DNA of 64,000 nt, taken from contig OX344765.1 in the NCBI GenBank assembly GCA_947034895.1, forward strand, positions 11,971,001 to 12,035,000, in the 5' to 3' direction. This DNA comes from Rhytidiadelphus loreus (Eukaryota; Streptophyta; Bryopsida; Hypnales; Hylocomiaceae). The position numbers were made by a program, and so were the translations under genes. Positions 12,897 through 24,490 of the stretch are shown here, in pieces. Under the pieces are notes generated by a model. That model saw only the letters and a program-made list of their open reading frames with translations, was not told where the DNA came from and did no database searches. The stretch's first letter is position 1, and each line of letters opens with the position of its first letter.

Positions 12897-13720
12897 TCAG
12901 CTGCCGCAGTTTCAATCACCACCCCTTTGCTCTACTAAAAAAACTCCCTATCACAGAGTCTCCAATTGCATGAAAACAGGTTTCCAGCAACGATACAGCT
13001 ACTCAATCTTTATGCTGGAAATAGCCGCTCATTCCATCACCTGCATCACATCAACAAAATCAGTAAAGCAGGGTAAGTCACGGCCCAGACGGCAGAACAA
13101 AAGATCGAGCAATATTACTATAAAAGAAAAATGAACTGAAACTCGAAATGGTTCAATGCTCATGCTTCAATACTCATTGCTCAAATTCCTGTCAACAGTC
13201 CATCAACAAAGCTGAAACTCGGGATACGGGAATGAAAAGTTACAAGAACAGAGACACAGAAGTTTCGGCACAAGAACGTTGCGCAACACTCCACACTCGC
13301 ACAATCCACAATCCACTAATCAATCTTCACGGAAACACAAAACTCTCATCAAACATCTAAACCACGGAAAGTCTTTATACCGAAGTTGCATCCACCAAAA
13401 CAAGATCCTCGGTAGCCACTTTCACGCTCCCCCCGCCTCCGAAAACCTTGTACTCCACCAACAATTGAATGCAACAGAGAGTACGTCCCTGACCAAAACA
13501 CGTGAACACATACACCGCCTCCAAACGATCCCCGCGCCTCGTGTCTCCCCAACCACCACGATGCACTCGTCTGTCTCAATTTCCTCCAAACAGAAACCCT
13601 ATTTTGGCACCAGGGAGAGTGCGCTCCAAGACAGAAGCGCTGTCAATTCAATCCTCCCCAGGACGATACCGGCACCAGCTCACTACTCCGACACAATCTT
13701 TTGCAATCGTCCATAGTCAC
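12897..13720 (-). promoter_or_regulatory. 5' leader of the MATE gene, probably with a leader intron and upstream ORFs
   Basis: Upstream of the start codon the minus strand carries a good acceptor (GTTGATGTGATGCAG, ending 13041) and a plausible donor (AACTTCG|GTATAAAG, after 13381). This suggests leader exons at 12897-13040 and roughly 13381-13720. The outer leader holds two overlapping upstream ATGs (13577-13579 and 13564-13566) whose frames would stop within the leader. A GA tract (CT on the plus strand, about 12845-12859) lies inside the first coding exon, just 3' of the ATG. The transcript start is not visible. The minus ORFs of 63-76 codons here look like leader sequence, not genes. Confidence 0.45.
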
Positions 13721-14470
13721 TTTCGATCTCAATTATTCGCAAGCTCGAAAATGGTCGTCAGTGTTGGGGTCTGTCCATTTCACGGGACACAGAGCCGGGC
13801 GAGCTCGAGCTTGGCCCAGATAAACCTCCCCAGGGCAGTGTAGAGGCTCCATGGATCGTGACAGCGGCTCCACCGGCACGATTTTGACGGGGAATTGCAT
13901 TGCAAGGACCTCTCCAGCACCTGCGTGAGCCACCGGCCAGATGGGTGCGCTTGCAAGGTACAACTACGCGAGGAGACTGGAGGGACCCGGAGATCTGAAA
14001 TTTATGCAATCCGAAATTCTTGCAAGGGCAATGGAGGGTTGGGTTGCGAAGGAATTTTTTGGGTTGTGAAAGGATTTTGTAATATTTCGATGGAATATTT
14101 TTCTGGGGATCGTTGGCTTCGGTGCCGTTTGTGGTGACGAGAATTTAGTCCACGTTCGGTAGCACTTGAGGCAGGTATTATGTCCCTGCGTTGTGAAAGG
14201 TGATGACGTAGTGGCGACGGGGGGCAGTCATCTACGGGTTAACGTGGAATCCGTAGATTTTGTGTTTCTAGGAATTTTCCGGATTTTCTGGGGTGGTCGA
14301 CGTGGCTGTCGGCGCCGCACCAGGGCTGGTTGCGGGAAGAGCTTCCCCAACGGGAACAGGGAGTGACCAGACCGGCAACTGCGTGCTGGGGTTTCGAATA
14401 AATTAATGTGGCCCAATGTGGCCGTTAGAAGGCACTCCACTTTAGCGGTCTCTAGCATGATCTTCACATG
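13720..14470. promoter_or_regulatory. GC-rich promoter-like island upstream of the MATE gene
   Basis: Composition rises sharply compared with the AT-rich DNA beyond 14.5 kb, and CpG dinucleotides are frequent. Small frames exist on both strands, but none resembles a known family or has a convincing codon pattern. The island most likely contains the MATE core promoter and proximal regulatory sequence. A divergent plus-strand transcript cannot be excluded. Confidence 0.4.
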
Positions 14471-15582
14471 TTTGGCACTTTAGGCCAAACAATTTTGTTT
14501 TTGTTTTACCAGCTAATTTCCTCCAATTCCCATATCTACCCGGTTTATCAAGTATCAAGTCCGGTAATTTTCACTATTTTTTATTCAAAATAGAAATTTT
14601 ATAGACTTTTGTTGGCTTGATGTATCAGAATCAATTGGGAATACTCTAAGAGCATCCGTACCATTCTTCACTCAAACTTAGTACATTACATTGATTTGTT
14701 CTAATAGTGAGGGGTGAAAAATTATTGTCACCTACAAAATTATATTTACCGTAGTCCCTTTTCAATTTTGGCAGAAATTAATTATTTTTTAAGGATATCG
14801 TAATTTCAAGAAATCATAATGATAATCGCCGAAAATCCTGAAAACTGACAGCGCCGATTGCCAAAATCAATAAAAATATGTCAGTTTTGGGTCAGGTATC
14901 CTCCCAAATTAAACAAGAATTAAATGATCAAATTATTGTAAAAAATGAAAATGTTCTATAATAGTTAGAAAGTTCGATGTAAAGTACAGAGACCATCAAG
15001 AAATTTTCTAAGGGAATAAGGGAGGAATTTCATCATTGAAATTATGTCATTTTGTGAGAATGGTAGATGGAGAGGTTGTTTTTATAATAAAATTCATTGT
15101 CCGTCATGAACCCTCAAAGGATATGGGATAATTTGAAGATGAAAACTTGACCACTCATTGTAAAATAAGTACTAATTGTGTTCAAAGTGGAATTTTAGAC
15201 CTAATTTTGGCATAGTAAAATGACATTTTTCAATAAACTCTTAACTAAGAAAAGTTGAGAAATAAATCTAACTTTCATCTTAAAAAATCCGTTTGTGATT
15301 ATGAGACTCCAAAAAAAAGTTATGGACAAAATTCAAAGGGGATCATATTTGAAAATGTCAAAGAAAATGTCTCTTAAAACTCCTTGAAATTTGTCCATGA
15401 CTTGTGATTGGAGGCTCAAAATCTCAAAAGAATTTATGGAGATAAAAGCTATCTTGATTTTCCACATTAACTTAATTCAAAGAGTTTCAAAAAAATTTAT
15501 TCTACAGTGCCTAAATGAGGTTTGAATTTCACTTTAAACACATTTCTTGCTTTTGACTTAACTATGAGAGGTTGAGCTCCTA
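14471..15582. other. AT-rich intergenic DNA without a recognisable feature
   Basis: I see no gene, RNA gene or clear repeat here. Sequence is low-complexity and AT-rich with many stop codons in all frames. It ends at the TTAA-flanked element that starts at 15583. Confidence 0.5.
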
Positions 15583-16505
15583 TTAACCCCTAAAGGACCA
15601 GGGCCGTTCTTCTGTCAAAAACTACTCAAAACTGCCATTTTTGCTGCATTCATCCAAAAAAACAAAAAAAAATACTTTTTTTAGAATCTAACCGTAGGAT
15701 CTTGTACTTTACTAGTCAAGTATCATGTGGTAAAAATTTCATGGAGTTTGACCGTACAGATTGGAAGATATTAGCATTCAAAGTTGAAAAAAGAAAGTTT
15801 TTTTGAACACTAGCCTGCAATTTCAGATGACTTTGAATGCCATTTGGGGAAAAGAATTACACCATGGACCTTGAATTTAAAATTTTCTGTGTTGAAGAAT
15901 TGAGTTGAAAGTCTAGAAAAAAAAAATTTTAAAAACATGATTGATTTTCATTCTTTAAAAAATTGTTCAGTACAAGTAGGTCCAAGATTGAAAGAAAAAC
16001 TAAATCTTTAAAAGCTCTAAAATGGGATTGAAACACAATAATCTCAATGGTGAGATTGTTCTAAATAGAAAAGTTAACCTTGTCAAACAATTTTTTTTGA
16101 AAAATTGCATTCAAAGTTGAATCCTATAAGTTATTTTTTCAAGAAGATGCTCAAATTGCCTGAAAAACAAGATTGTTCATAACTTTCACATTACTAATCC
16201 AAATGGAATGAATCAAAGCTTCACATGTAGACAAAAATATGATCTTTAAGAAGAAAAAAATTAAAAAATTAATTTCAAATTTTTGTAGATTTATTTTTCT
16301 GCCCGGTGACATGTAAATTATGTTTAAGATGCCATAACTTTTTCTCTCAGGCACCAATTGAAATAAAATTTATATTCCCACGAAGCTCATAAGTTTTCCT
16401 ATCTTATGGGAAAGTTTCAAAAAAATTCACTGAAAATTGAGATCATAGGAACTTGCCCGAAATCCATTTTGTCCCCCGAGGGGACAATGGTCCTTTAGGG
16501 GTTAA
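15583..16505. mobile_element. TTAA-flanked TIR element, copy A (piggyBac-like, non-autonomous)
   Basis: The left end at 15583 reads TTAACCCCTAAAGGACCA; the right end, ending at 16505, is the exact inverse. The interior (about 915 bp) is non-coding and AT-rich. It shares blocks with copies B, C and F, including CTCAAAACTGCCAT near the left end, GATTG(G/C)AAGATAT, TGAATCCTATAAGTTATTTT, and a right-end GTCCCC(C/T)GAGGGGAC-like stretch. TTAA at both ends and a C-rich start fit piggyBac-type insertion. Because TTAA is palindromic, it could instead be part of the terminal repeat. Confidence 0.7.
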
Positions 16506-17823
16506 TCCTAACCATTTACATATCCCACATGGATTGTTTTACCTCCTACTATCCAATTTGAATAAATATCTTGTCTTTCTTATCTTCACACACAAAATTG
16601 GAAGATGCTTTTGGAGTTGGATGTCAAATCATTTGAATTAGTTTATTGTAGAGTTTAATTTTACTTGAAAAACTGTTGAATGTTTTATTAAATTAATTTC
16701 TTGGATGATAAAAATTGCAGTAATTATTTTCTTAATTCCAGAGTTAAATTTTTTAATTGGGTTCCGAAAGTGAAGAAATACTACGGTATATGGAAATTGT
16801 TACCATACAATGCTATTTTAACCTGCACAAGTTTGATTATTTTACAAATAGTGTGACTTTGATAAATTGGTATCTCTTGCACTAAAATGACAACTTAATA
16901 TAGTTGAATTTTAAATCTCAAGGCCCTCGATTTGTATACCAAATTTGTTTTGCAAATGTTTAATAGTCCAATGATAAATAGAATTTAGTGTAAAGTTGCC
17001 TAAAGTTAGATTTTCTTTAGTCATTTCTTGGCATAATAAGATTTAGGAGGTAGAGGGCATTTAGAACAACATGTAGTATTTTTAATCCATTGCTATATGA
17101 GAGACCTTTTCACTTCATAGGAATGGATATTTAAGAATATACACAATGAGAAAATTTATACCCCACAAAGAAAAGATACTTGGGTCTATTTGTTCCTTGC
17201 TCACCTCTTCAAGGGTTATTTCTCAAATAGGGAATATATATCCTATCATAGGTTAATTTTAAACTTGTCTTCAATCCATGAAACTATAAAATAGACACCA
17301 AATTTTTGTCGCCTTTGGACCTTGGTGTAAATGTATTCTAAAGATTGTAGAACGTAAATAGAGAACAAAAAGTATGGAAGTGAAGGAGAAAGAAAAGTAA
17401 TTGACTAGAAAGACACTAACAAACAAGCACAATAATTGAAGAAAATCAATGATTCATAGTGTCCAAACGTGTAATCCTCTAATGCAACAATGCTCCAATT
17501 GCATGGCATAAGTTACTCAAGGTACACGCGCACTTAACAATACTGGTACATAAGCCAACCAATTTCTCTAGAGGGTCATTAATAGTTATTGTGAATACAC
17601 ACTCTTGCTTATTAGAATCCTCTAATCTTAGGTGCAAATTGGCATGGCACTACACAAGTCAAAGCACTCATACATGAACTCAAGAACTTTAACCAAAGTA
17701 GTTCTACACGATAAGCAACAATTTTTAGAAAAGATAAATCTTTAGATCAAATAAATTAGATTTTATGAGTTCTTACCGATAATACATATGCATGCTAGAG
17801 GAGGGCCATTAAATTAAAGTTGG
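16506..17823. other. AT-rich intergenic DNA without a recognisable feature
   Basis: No ORF with family resemblance, no clear repeat and no structured RNA signal could be seen. Base composition is the same as the surrounding desert. Confidence 0.5.
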
Positions 17824-17830
17824 GGTAAAA

Positions 17831-18433
17831 GCACACTACAGTTGTCCGAAATTGTAGTCACGGCGGAATTTTTGCACTTGATGAAAGTTTGGTGTCAATT
17901 TTCTTATAGTTTTTGTGACTTAAAAATAAATAAAAATAGATCGGAGTCTTATATCTTGCATAAATTGATAATTGCATAACAAAAAGTGAACTTCATCTAT
18001 TAATATAACATACAAAGTACAAACATTAAATGTTTGTATTGTCACAGATTCAGCTTAAGCAGTGTTGTACTTTTTCTGCATAGCTTAGGGTTTTGTTTTT
18101 ACAATTCAAAAAGCTAAATCCAGAGCTCTTATGTTTAGGTACTTAGACTAGGCATTTAATGAGTGTTTTAGGATCTATATAAGAAAATATCCTAGCAAAT
18201 GTGTGATTTTAGTATGAGGGCCAAATTCTGATTTTAAATTGTTTTTATTTATTTTTAATTTGAGAAACTATGAAAAGACCTTTTGATTCAAATGGGCCAA
18301 TATGAAGTTTTGGTATAAATGGCATTTTGACTCCATTTAGTACCAATTAACATACATTTTGTACCAATTTTGGTACATTTTGTACTAGTTTTTACTGGAT
18401 TGTATATTTGGCAGGGGAGTGACTGTAGTGTGC
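17831..18433. mobile_element. TIR element with GCACACTACAGT ends
   Basis: GCACACTACAGT at 17831-17842 is matched by its exact inverse ACTGTAGTGTGC at 18422-18433. Weaker symmetry extends outside (GGTAAAA against GGTGATC) and inside (both arms carry TTAAAAATAAATAAAAA). There is no clear target duplication and no ORF. The core CACTACAGT recalls CACTA-type ends, but the superfamily is unresolved. Confidence 0.45.
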
Positions 18434-18790
18434 GATCACCCTTGGTTGCCATTGGATTTTTGGACCTCCTAAACCCAGAGGTCTAGCTAGGTGTTCTCTA
18501 TTGACGTCTTCCTCCAGGCTCCCCTTTGGCTGGACCTCCAATCCTTGCAAATCAGCTTTGCAAAGTTGGAAGGCTTCAACCCCACTTATTTGAAGAAAAA
18601 ACAAAACTAAATCACTTTCTCTAAGGGCCTATGTGACACAATTGCCGCCAAGTGGTCCGGGTGGTGTGGTCAAGTTGCGACTACAACCATAATGGAAAAC
18701 TCCTTCTTTGCCTTTGAGGAGAATCAGACGGATGGACCCTGTCCAGTGAATGAAGCTCTAGTCGGCCCACTCTTAAGGTAGGGACAACCC
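18434..18790. other. GC-richer island of unknown nature
   Basis: This short block is clearly richer in G and C than its surroundings. It contains open frames on both strands: about 70 codons on minus ending at 18392, and a plus-strand frame of about 57 codons from roughly 18615 to 18780 that includes MENSFFAFEENQ. I recognise neither product. It may be a captured or decayed gene fragment. Confidence 0.25.
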
Positions 18791-18844
18791 AAAGTACCAT
18801 TTTTATTACTATGCACACTTACTATAATTACGACATGCTTTCTC

Positions 18845-19032
18845 TTAACCCTTAAAGGACAAAGAGATGACCTTAGAAATCATCCTTTTTCATTACCGTG
18901 TGAATCATGAGCTTTAGAAATAGCGAAAGCATTTATTGGAATTCATGGAATAGTTGCACTTCTATCCTAGTAAAAGGATTCCCTGTCATCCATCACAGAC
19001 GCCAAACGTCCTCCTCGATGTTTAAGGGTTAA
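18845..19032. mobile_element. Short TTAA-flanked MITE, copy M1
   Basis: The left end reads TTAACCCTTAAAGGACAAAG and the inverse of the right end reads TTAACCCTTAAACATCGAGG. Total length is 188 bp. It is homologous, in inverted orientation, to the element at 39478-39707: both contain ATTACCGTGTGAATCAT and a GAGGACGTTT block next to the opposite end. Non-coding. Confidence 0.65.
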
Positions 19033-19079
19033 AAGAGACATTTCAAATTTGACCTCGTGATTGCTCAACTTCACTTTTT

Positions 19080-19440
19080 TTTGGTGTGATTTTTCTTTTG
19101 TGAGATTCAATCAGCCAGGTACTAGTGTACTACTACCTGACCAGCACACAGACACTGAAGCAACCTAAACCTAAATCGCCAGTTTCGAATTGGAAACAAC
19201 TCCAACCCCATTTGAGAAAAAATTTCAAGCTTCCCATCTCAGATCCTCATTCCAATCTTCGAAAAGTATGTCGCCTTGGTCCTCTCCCTTCCACACAGAT
19301 CTTCCGTTTGTGGCATTCAAGCTACAGAGACGGAGCTTACAACGGCAGCAAACATGGCGCTAGCTTTGGCTCAAATCCAAGAGCAGCATACTGAAAGTAT
19401 CGGTTTGTGATTAGCAAAGGTTCCGCAATTAAGTTAGTTG
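19080..19440 (+). pseudogene. Possible orphan promoter / first-exon fragment
   Basis: A relatively GC-rich plus-strand stretch resembles a 5' leader and first exon. At about 19352 an ATG opens the peptide MALALAQIQEQHTESIGL, followed by TGA; GAAA|GTATCG near the end could be a splice donor. No continuing exon with recognisable sequence was found downstream. A longer frame at 19125-19394 (89 codons) is in another register. This could be a captured gene fragment or a truncated pseudogene; the call is weak. Confidence 0.2.
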
Positions 19441-20075
19441 ATGTGCAAGTTGCGGCAAGTTGTTAAAATTTTCCATAACTCGGTGTTGACTTTTCAAGAC
19501 TATTGTGGCTCTATGTCATTGGCAATCACAAGTCACCACCATTGTCATCACAAGCTGCAACTCATAACCTTTCTCTCTCCTTTCAATTTGCATCTTACGC
19601 TTTTGGATCATAAAGATCAAAGGTTGTAATCAAAAAGTGAACAACTAGTTATGTATGATAACCAACTTGCCGCTCTTGCAGAGAGTTGGTTATCTAATAT
19701 ATAATCATGATGCAGCCAATCAAGTATAAACATTTGAACAATTATTGGATCCCAATTATAGTATTGAACTCTACCAAGCAATACTATACAACAGTAGAAA
19801 TTGCTACGCAATCTTAGACCATGAACAATAACCACAATGTCTTGAAAACTACATTGTAGACATTTTTATTTTAGAAATTAGAGGAAAAATAATTTAAAAA
19901 AACAACAACTTAAAGTTGGCCATTTTTCCTAACTTGAAGGTACTCCTTCTCAATCATTTGCATCTTTGGGAAAAAAAATTGTGTCATTAGAAAAAACTTT
20001 AGGCCTGCAAAGGACTATGAGTTTGCAATGCAATAATGCAATTACAGCAAAAAAAATTATTATTATTATTTTAGG

Positions 20076-20110
20076 AATCTGATGTGATACTACTAGTGCC
20101 ACATCAGATT
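20076..20110. repeat. Short inverted repeat (hairpin)
   Basis: AATCTGATGTG at 20076-20086 is matched by CACATCAGATT at 20100-20110, leaving a 13-base loop. It could be a worn transposon end or an incidental hairpin; there is no terminator-like context. Confidence 0.4.
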
Positions 20111-20423
20111 GGTGATTTCAAAAATATTATTTAATTTTTTTTTAATTTTTTCAAAAAAAAAATATTAAAAATTAATTAATTAATTTTTTTCCTTATATTT
20201 GCAGTGCGACCAAAATCAAACAACTTTCTAATGGCCTTCTTCAAGGTTCAGATTTTTTGTAATATCTTTATACTTGCAAAAAGGTAGTGCCCTTTGAGCA
20301 CATGTAGAAGGTGGACACTTTATTATTTTTAGAAAATCTCTTTGTGAGTTTGTGTAACTTTAGTAGAAGACCTCGTATCGAAATTGCATTTCTAGATTAA
20401 AAAATAAGACTAAAATCCATCGA

Positions 20424-20612
20424 AATGGGAAAAATAGACATCCAATTGGGAGCTATTTAAAATTAATAATTTAAAATTTTTAAAGTGGAAAAAATAGACA
20501 TCCAATTAGGAGCTATTTAAAATTAATAAACTAAAATTTTTAAAGTGGAAAAAATAGACATCCAATTGGGAGCTATTTAAAATTAATAAACTAATTTTCT
20601 TAAAGTGGAAAA
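20424..20612. repeat. Tandem repeat, 60-bp unit, three copies
   Basis: Three successive copies of a 60-bp unit are nearly identical. Each contains GGAAAAAATAGACATCCAAT, then GGGAGCTATTTAAAATTAATA. The copies fall at the same column of successive 60-base rows, so the period is exactly 60. A fourth unit begins but diverges after about 12 bases. Confidence 0.85.
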
Positions 20613-20999
20613 AATTACTCAATGTCTACAAGTACTACATATACCTTAATTTCAAATTTCATTTAATACAAACATACAACACAAAAGTTATGAGTGAGCT
20701 AGAAACCACATGTTTGAAGCCATGAGGACAAAAAAAGGACAAGTATACATGCGTTGAAATTTTTTATTTGGGGGGCTATTTAGCTATTATTTCACAATAG
20801 ATATGCCCCTATTTTTTTTCTACTTCTACTTTTTGCCCATTTTTCTACACCTTATGGTAGTTTAAAGTGAAATTTGAGGCATTTGAACAATTTGAATTCC
20901 TATTGTAATTCAAAAATTTCTACACAACTTTATGGTTTATTAGTACAATATGTTCACTCTAATTATTATTGAATACAACTTACACAAACAATACATGTA

Positions 21000-23130
21000 T
21001 ATCTAGGCTACATATATAAAACAATTCATACAAGTGAATCATACATTTACAATAGGAGAAAAAACCATGGAAATTGAAAATCCCACAAGCAGTATTATAT
21101 TGACAAAGCTTGACTTATGCAACGTGTCCTTAAAAATTGCCTGCCACAAATCTAATTGGCGAGAATGAACAGATATGACAATCCAAAATGAGACATTAAT
21201 TAATTTGTCTATTTGTAGATGAAAAACAAAAACTCTTCATGAGGGTTCTCCCCTCCTTTTTATACTACCTCTTGTGTAGATTTACAAATTATGTATTGTG
21301 GATCATTACCATGTACTATGTAGTAGTTGTAATACAAATTGCTTCAAAAGGTGATGCTATAGTAATTTTAATATTTTTTTAATTATTATCTCCAAAATTT
21401 TAAAATGTACCCTATTGTAGATCTCATGTTGTTTCTAAAGTAACTGCTAGTGAAGTACCTAGGCCCAGAAGTCATCACAATCACCAAAAAGAAATTGATT
21501 GTACCATCTACAACTTGTGGATTGTTTTCATCGTTTGCCAACAATTTGCAACACTTTCCAAAGAAAAAATGGAATTGCAACACTACAACAATAATGACTA
21601 GTTGTAAATATGATCAAATTCAATTGAAATTCCTCTACCTCAACTTCTCATGTATCAATCATCATTTCAAATTTTCAAGAAGAAGATAAGGGTCAAATCT
21701 CACTCAAATGGACCAAAAAAGGGGTCAAGCACATTGAAATTTGCAATGTATCTTCTTTATAGCTATTGTTTTTTAATGCTAATCTATTAAATTTTGTCAT
21801 TTTAGTCCTTTTCCATTAGTAGTTCAAGTCATGTTAAGACTAATATTTTTCTATTCACAAAATAATCTAATCTTCTTTACTAAAGTTCAAATTGAAGTTC
21901 AGATATCAACCTGTCAGTTTTTTCAATGGTAGAAAAGGGGTTTAATTTCTAATGAATAATAATGTGATGAAATTTAAAAAAATCATATGTATATATATAT
22001 TCATATGATAGAGTAGAAAAGGAATCATTTGCTACAATTTAAATATTTTTTCATTTTCTATAATATTCAAAAGTAAAAACATTTGAACGTCTTTTTCAAT
22101 AGAAAAACTAGTTCAAATGATGATTGTCATCAAATAAAAAGTGTTTATATTATTTACATAAAGGTCCTACAAAATCAATTTTTGAAATTCAATGTTTAAT
22201 TATTTTTAAAGATTAAATCAGGAATGTGTCAAAAATCAATAAATTGATTAAAAAATTATACTATTTTTAGTCCAAAATTTAATCACTAGAAATTCTTTTT
22301 CATAATTGTATATTTTAAAAGATTAAAAAATTAGGATAAAAAAATCTATTTAAAGTACTATAATGTAACAAAGACACTAAATTTAGCTTTAAAATTGGTG
22401 ATTTACAACTTTTAAAAGATTTTTTTTATGAAATTTTTTCTTCATCCCTTTAAGACAATGCATTTCTATACTATTCATCAATAAATTTTTTAAAATAATA
22501 ACAACATCAAAGTAATTGAGACCTTCAAAAGTTTAAAAAAGGACTCAAGTCCTATCCTACAAAAGTAATCCCAATGGTACCTTTGAGTGTGGTTTGACCC
22601 ACAATTGACAACTCAATTGTACATACCTTTGCAACTCAAATGGAGTTTGGGATGATGTTTTGGTTGTAGACAATTTAACAACCATATCAAAAGAGCAAAT
22701 GAAGAGTTTGAATTGACTTAAAAAATTGTTGTGCATGCCATGCATGAAGTTGTTTCTGGTAGTGGTATTGAAAAGTGAAAGGCTTCATGTTTCTATAGTA
22801 TAAGGCTCATGTGTAAGAGTAGTTTTGTTGTTTTTTGCTTCATGATTGTATTGTGATCATACCTTACAGGAGTCTTCAATCTCATTTTGGTGACTAGTGA
22901 TGCTTGACATGATCTCTTTGAATACTTGAGCTACAAACATTTTTGTAATTGCAATGAGTGTGCATCATCATCATCAGTTTTAGTCAACTTCTCATTGTAT
23001 CTACACCAACTAGAATATTTTTCTTGAACTAAACATTAGTTTTTGGATTATGAATGGGTCCCTAAAAATGTGTTCCATGGGTCTTGCAATTGGAAGGAAT
23101 GTGCTACACAAGCATAGAAAAAGTGTCTAA
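21000..23130. other. AT-rich intergenic DNA without a recognisable feature
   Basis: Small frames of 60-80 codons occur on both strands but none resembles a known protein. Short (AT)n runs lie near 21988. No clear repeat boundaries were seen. Confidence 0.4.
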
Positions 23131-23134
23131 TACA

Positions 23135-23371
23135 CACTAGAAGAAGACCGTGTTTATTTGAATGTTTTAAACGTTAAAGTTGATGGATTTTGCTAAACAT
23201 CTTTTATAACAACTTGTGTTTTTATGTCAACAATGACATCTAATGTAACGTCAAGATGTTACATTAGATGTCATTGTTGACATAAAAACACAAGTTGTTA
23301 AAAAAAATGTCTAGCAAAATCCGTCAACTTTGACATCAGAAAATTAAAAAAAAAACGAGCTTCTTCTAGTG
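23135..23371. mobile_element. CACTA-like foldback MITE with near-perfect hairpin
   Basis: The left end begins CACTAGAAGAAG and the right end finishes CTTCTTCTAGTG. The flanking triplets are ACA on the left (23132-23134) and ACA on the right (23372-23374), a 3-bp target duplication. Almost the whole 237 bp is one inverted repeat. The inner arms, 23208-23249 and 23258-23299, are perfect over 42 bp around an 8-base loop. The outer arms match with scattered changes (GTTGATGGATTTTGCTAAACAT against GTTGACGGATTTTGCTAGACAT). End sequence and 3-bp duplication are those of the CACTA superfamily. A transcript through it would form a long double-stranded hairpin. Confidence 0.8.
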
Positions 23372-23379
23372 ACATCTTG

Positions 23380-24490
23380 GTTGTAAGAGACAACCATAGT
23401 TTGAATTTTTTTTTGTTGAAACCGCTTCAATGGCACCTTGTACTTTTTTGAAAGTCTTTCATCATACCTAAATAAATATAAAAGTAACTAGTTTATTAGG
23501 ATGACACAATTCATGAGATAAATAATGAAAAAATACAAAAATATGCATTTCATACATCAAAACATGAGAAAGTTGTATAATAACTAAGACACTCTTTTCC
23601 TCCATCTTTTCCCCAAAGAGAATAAGACAGTAGAGGGCTTTGTTATTTTGATCCTTCTCATAAGAAACATTGCAATACAAGAATTTGCCAAAAATTTCAG
23701 GATGAAAAAGCAAAGTGACAAGGATGTAAAAGGACTTTGCATTCTTGGTCAAAACTAATGCAATGAAGCTTCTTTCTTAGCTTATTAGCTCCAACATCTC
23801 TACTTTGTTCTATAAGAGTTTAGCAACAATTTTAAACCAAGGATGTGCTTTAACATTGAATTGTACTTCTTGAATCCCGTTTGACGGATGATTCTTTCAT
23901 CTTGAGCATGATATAAGATACTATTAAAAGCTTGTAGATACAATTAAAGCCTTAATCGTTCTAGTGGGATAATTTCACCATTCTCTTTGTTGAACTTGAC
24001 GAAAAACTTGCACAATAGAGGTCAAAACTCTTGTAATGGAAAAAAATTCCATGAATTAAAACAATTTTTGGTCTATGTATTTGATCTCTTACTTGGATTT
24101 TCATCAAAATTTAAAAGCTTGTCCAATCTATTTGGATCAAAGCTCATCAATCCACCATTGGACTCTTCATTGCTATTGGACAATTTTTGTTCTCAAGTCT
24201 CTCAAGTTTGAACAACTTTGTAAAATTCGCACATCATCAATGACAAGAATTTTAGATTCAATCGAGGATACTTGTGATGAATTTTAATATGAGAATTCTG
24301 CAATTGAAGTTATTGAGTTTTCATTGTCTGATTGAAGACTTGAAAAATCAATACCAAAATTCAAAAGATCAAGATTTTCACAATCAAACATTGACAAGTT
24401 GTCAATATTGATAGTGTTAGTAGGCATCATCACATTGCAAGACAAAACTTGACATGTGATGTTGTTAGTAAGTAGAATAGTGTGCAAGTG
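23380..24490 (-). pseudogene. Possible decayed coding region, family unknown
   Basis: On the minus strand a long register with few stops can be followed. It includes SNEESNGGLMSFDPNRLDK near 24150, then FVKFNKENGEIIPLERLRL, AFNSILYHAQDERIIRQTGF and YNSMLKHILG near 23830-23990. A 94-codon open frame at 23468-23752 and a 67-codon frame at 24284-24487 may be parts of the same decayed protein. Stops and frame changes interrupt it. I recognise no domain, and chance in AT-rich DNA is a real alternative. Confidence 0.25.

Noticed and set aside
23208..23299. Hairpin as a genuine microRNA gene
   Set aside because: The hairpin is explained by a MITE with terminal repeats and target duplication; small-RNA data would be required to claim a microRNA.
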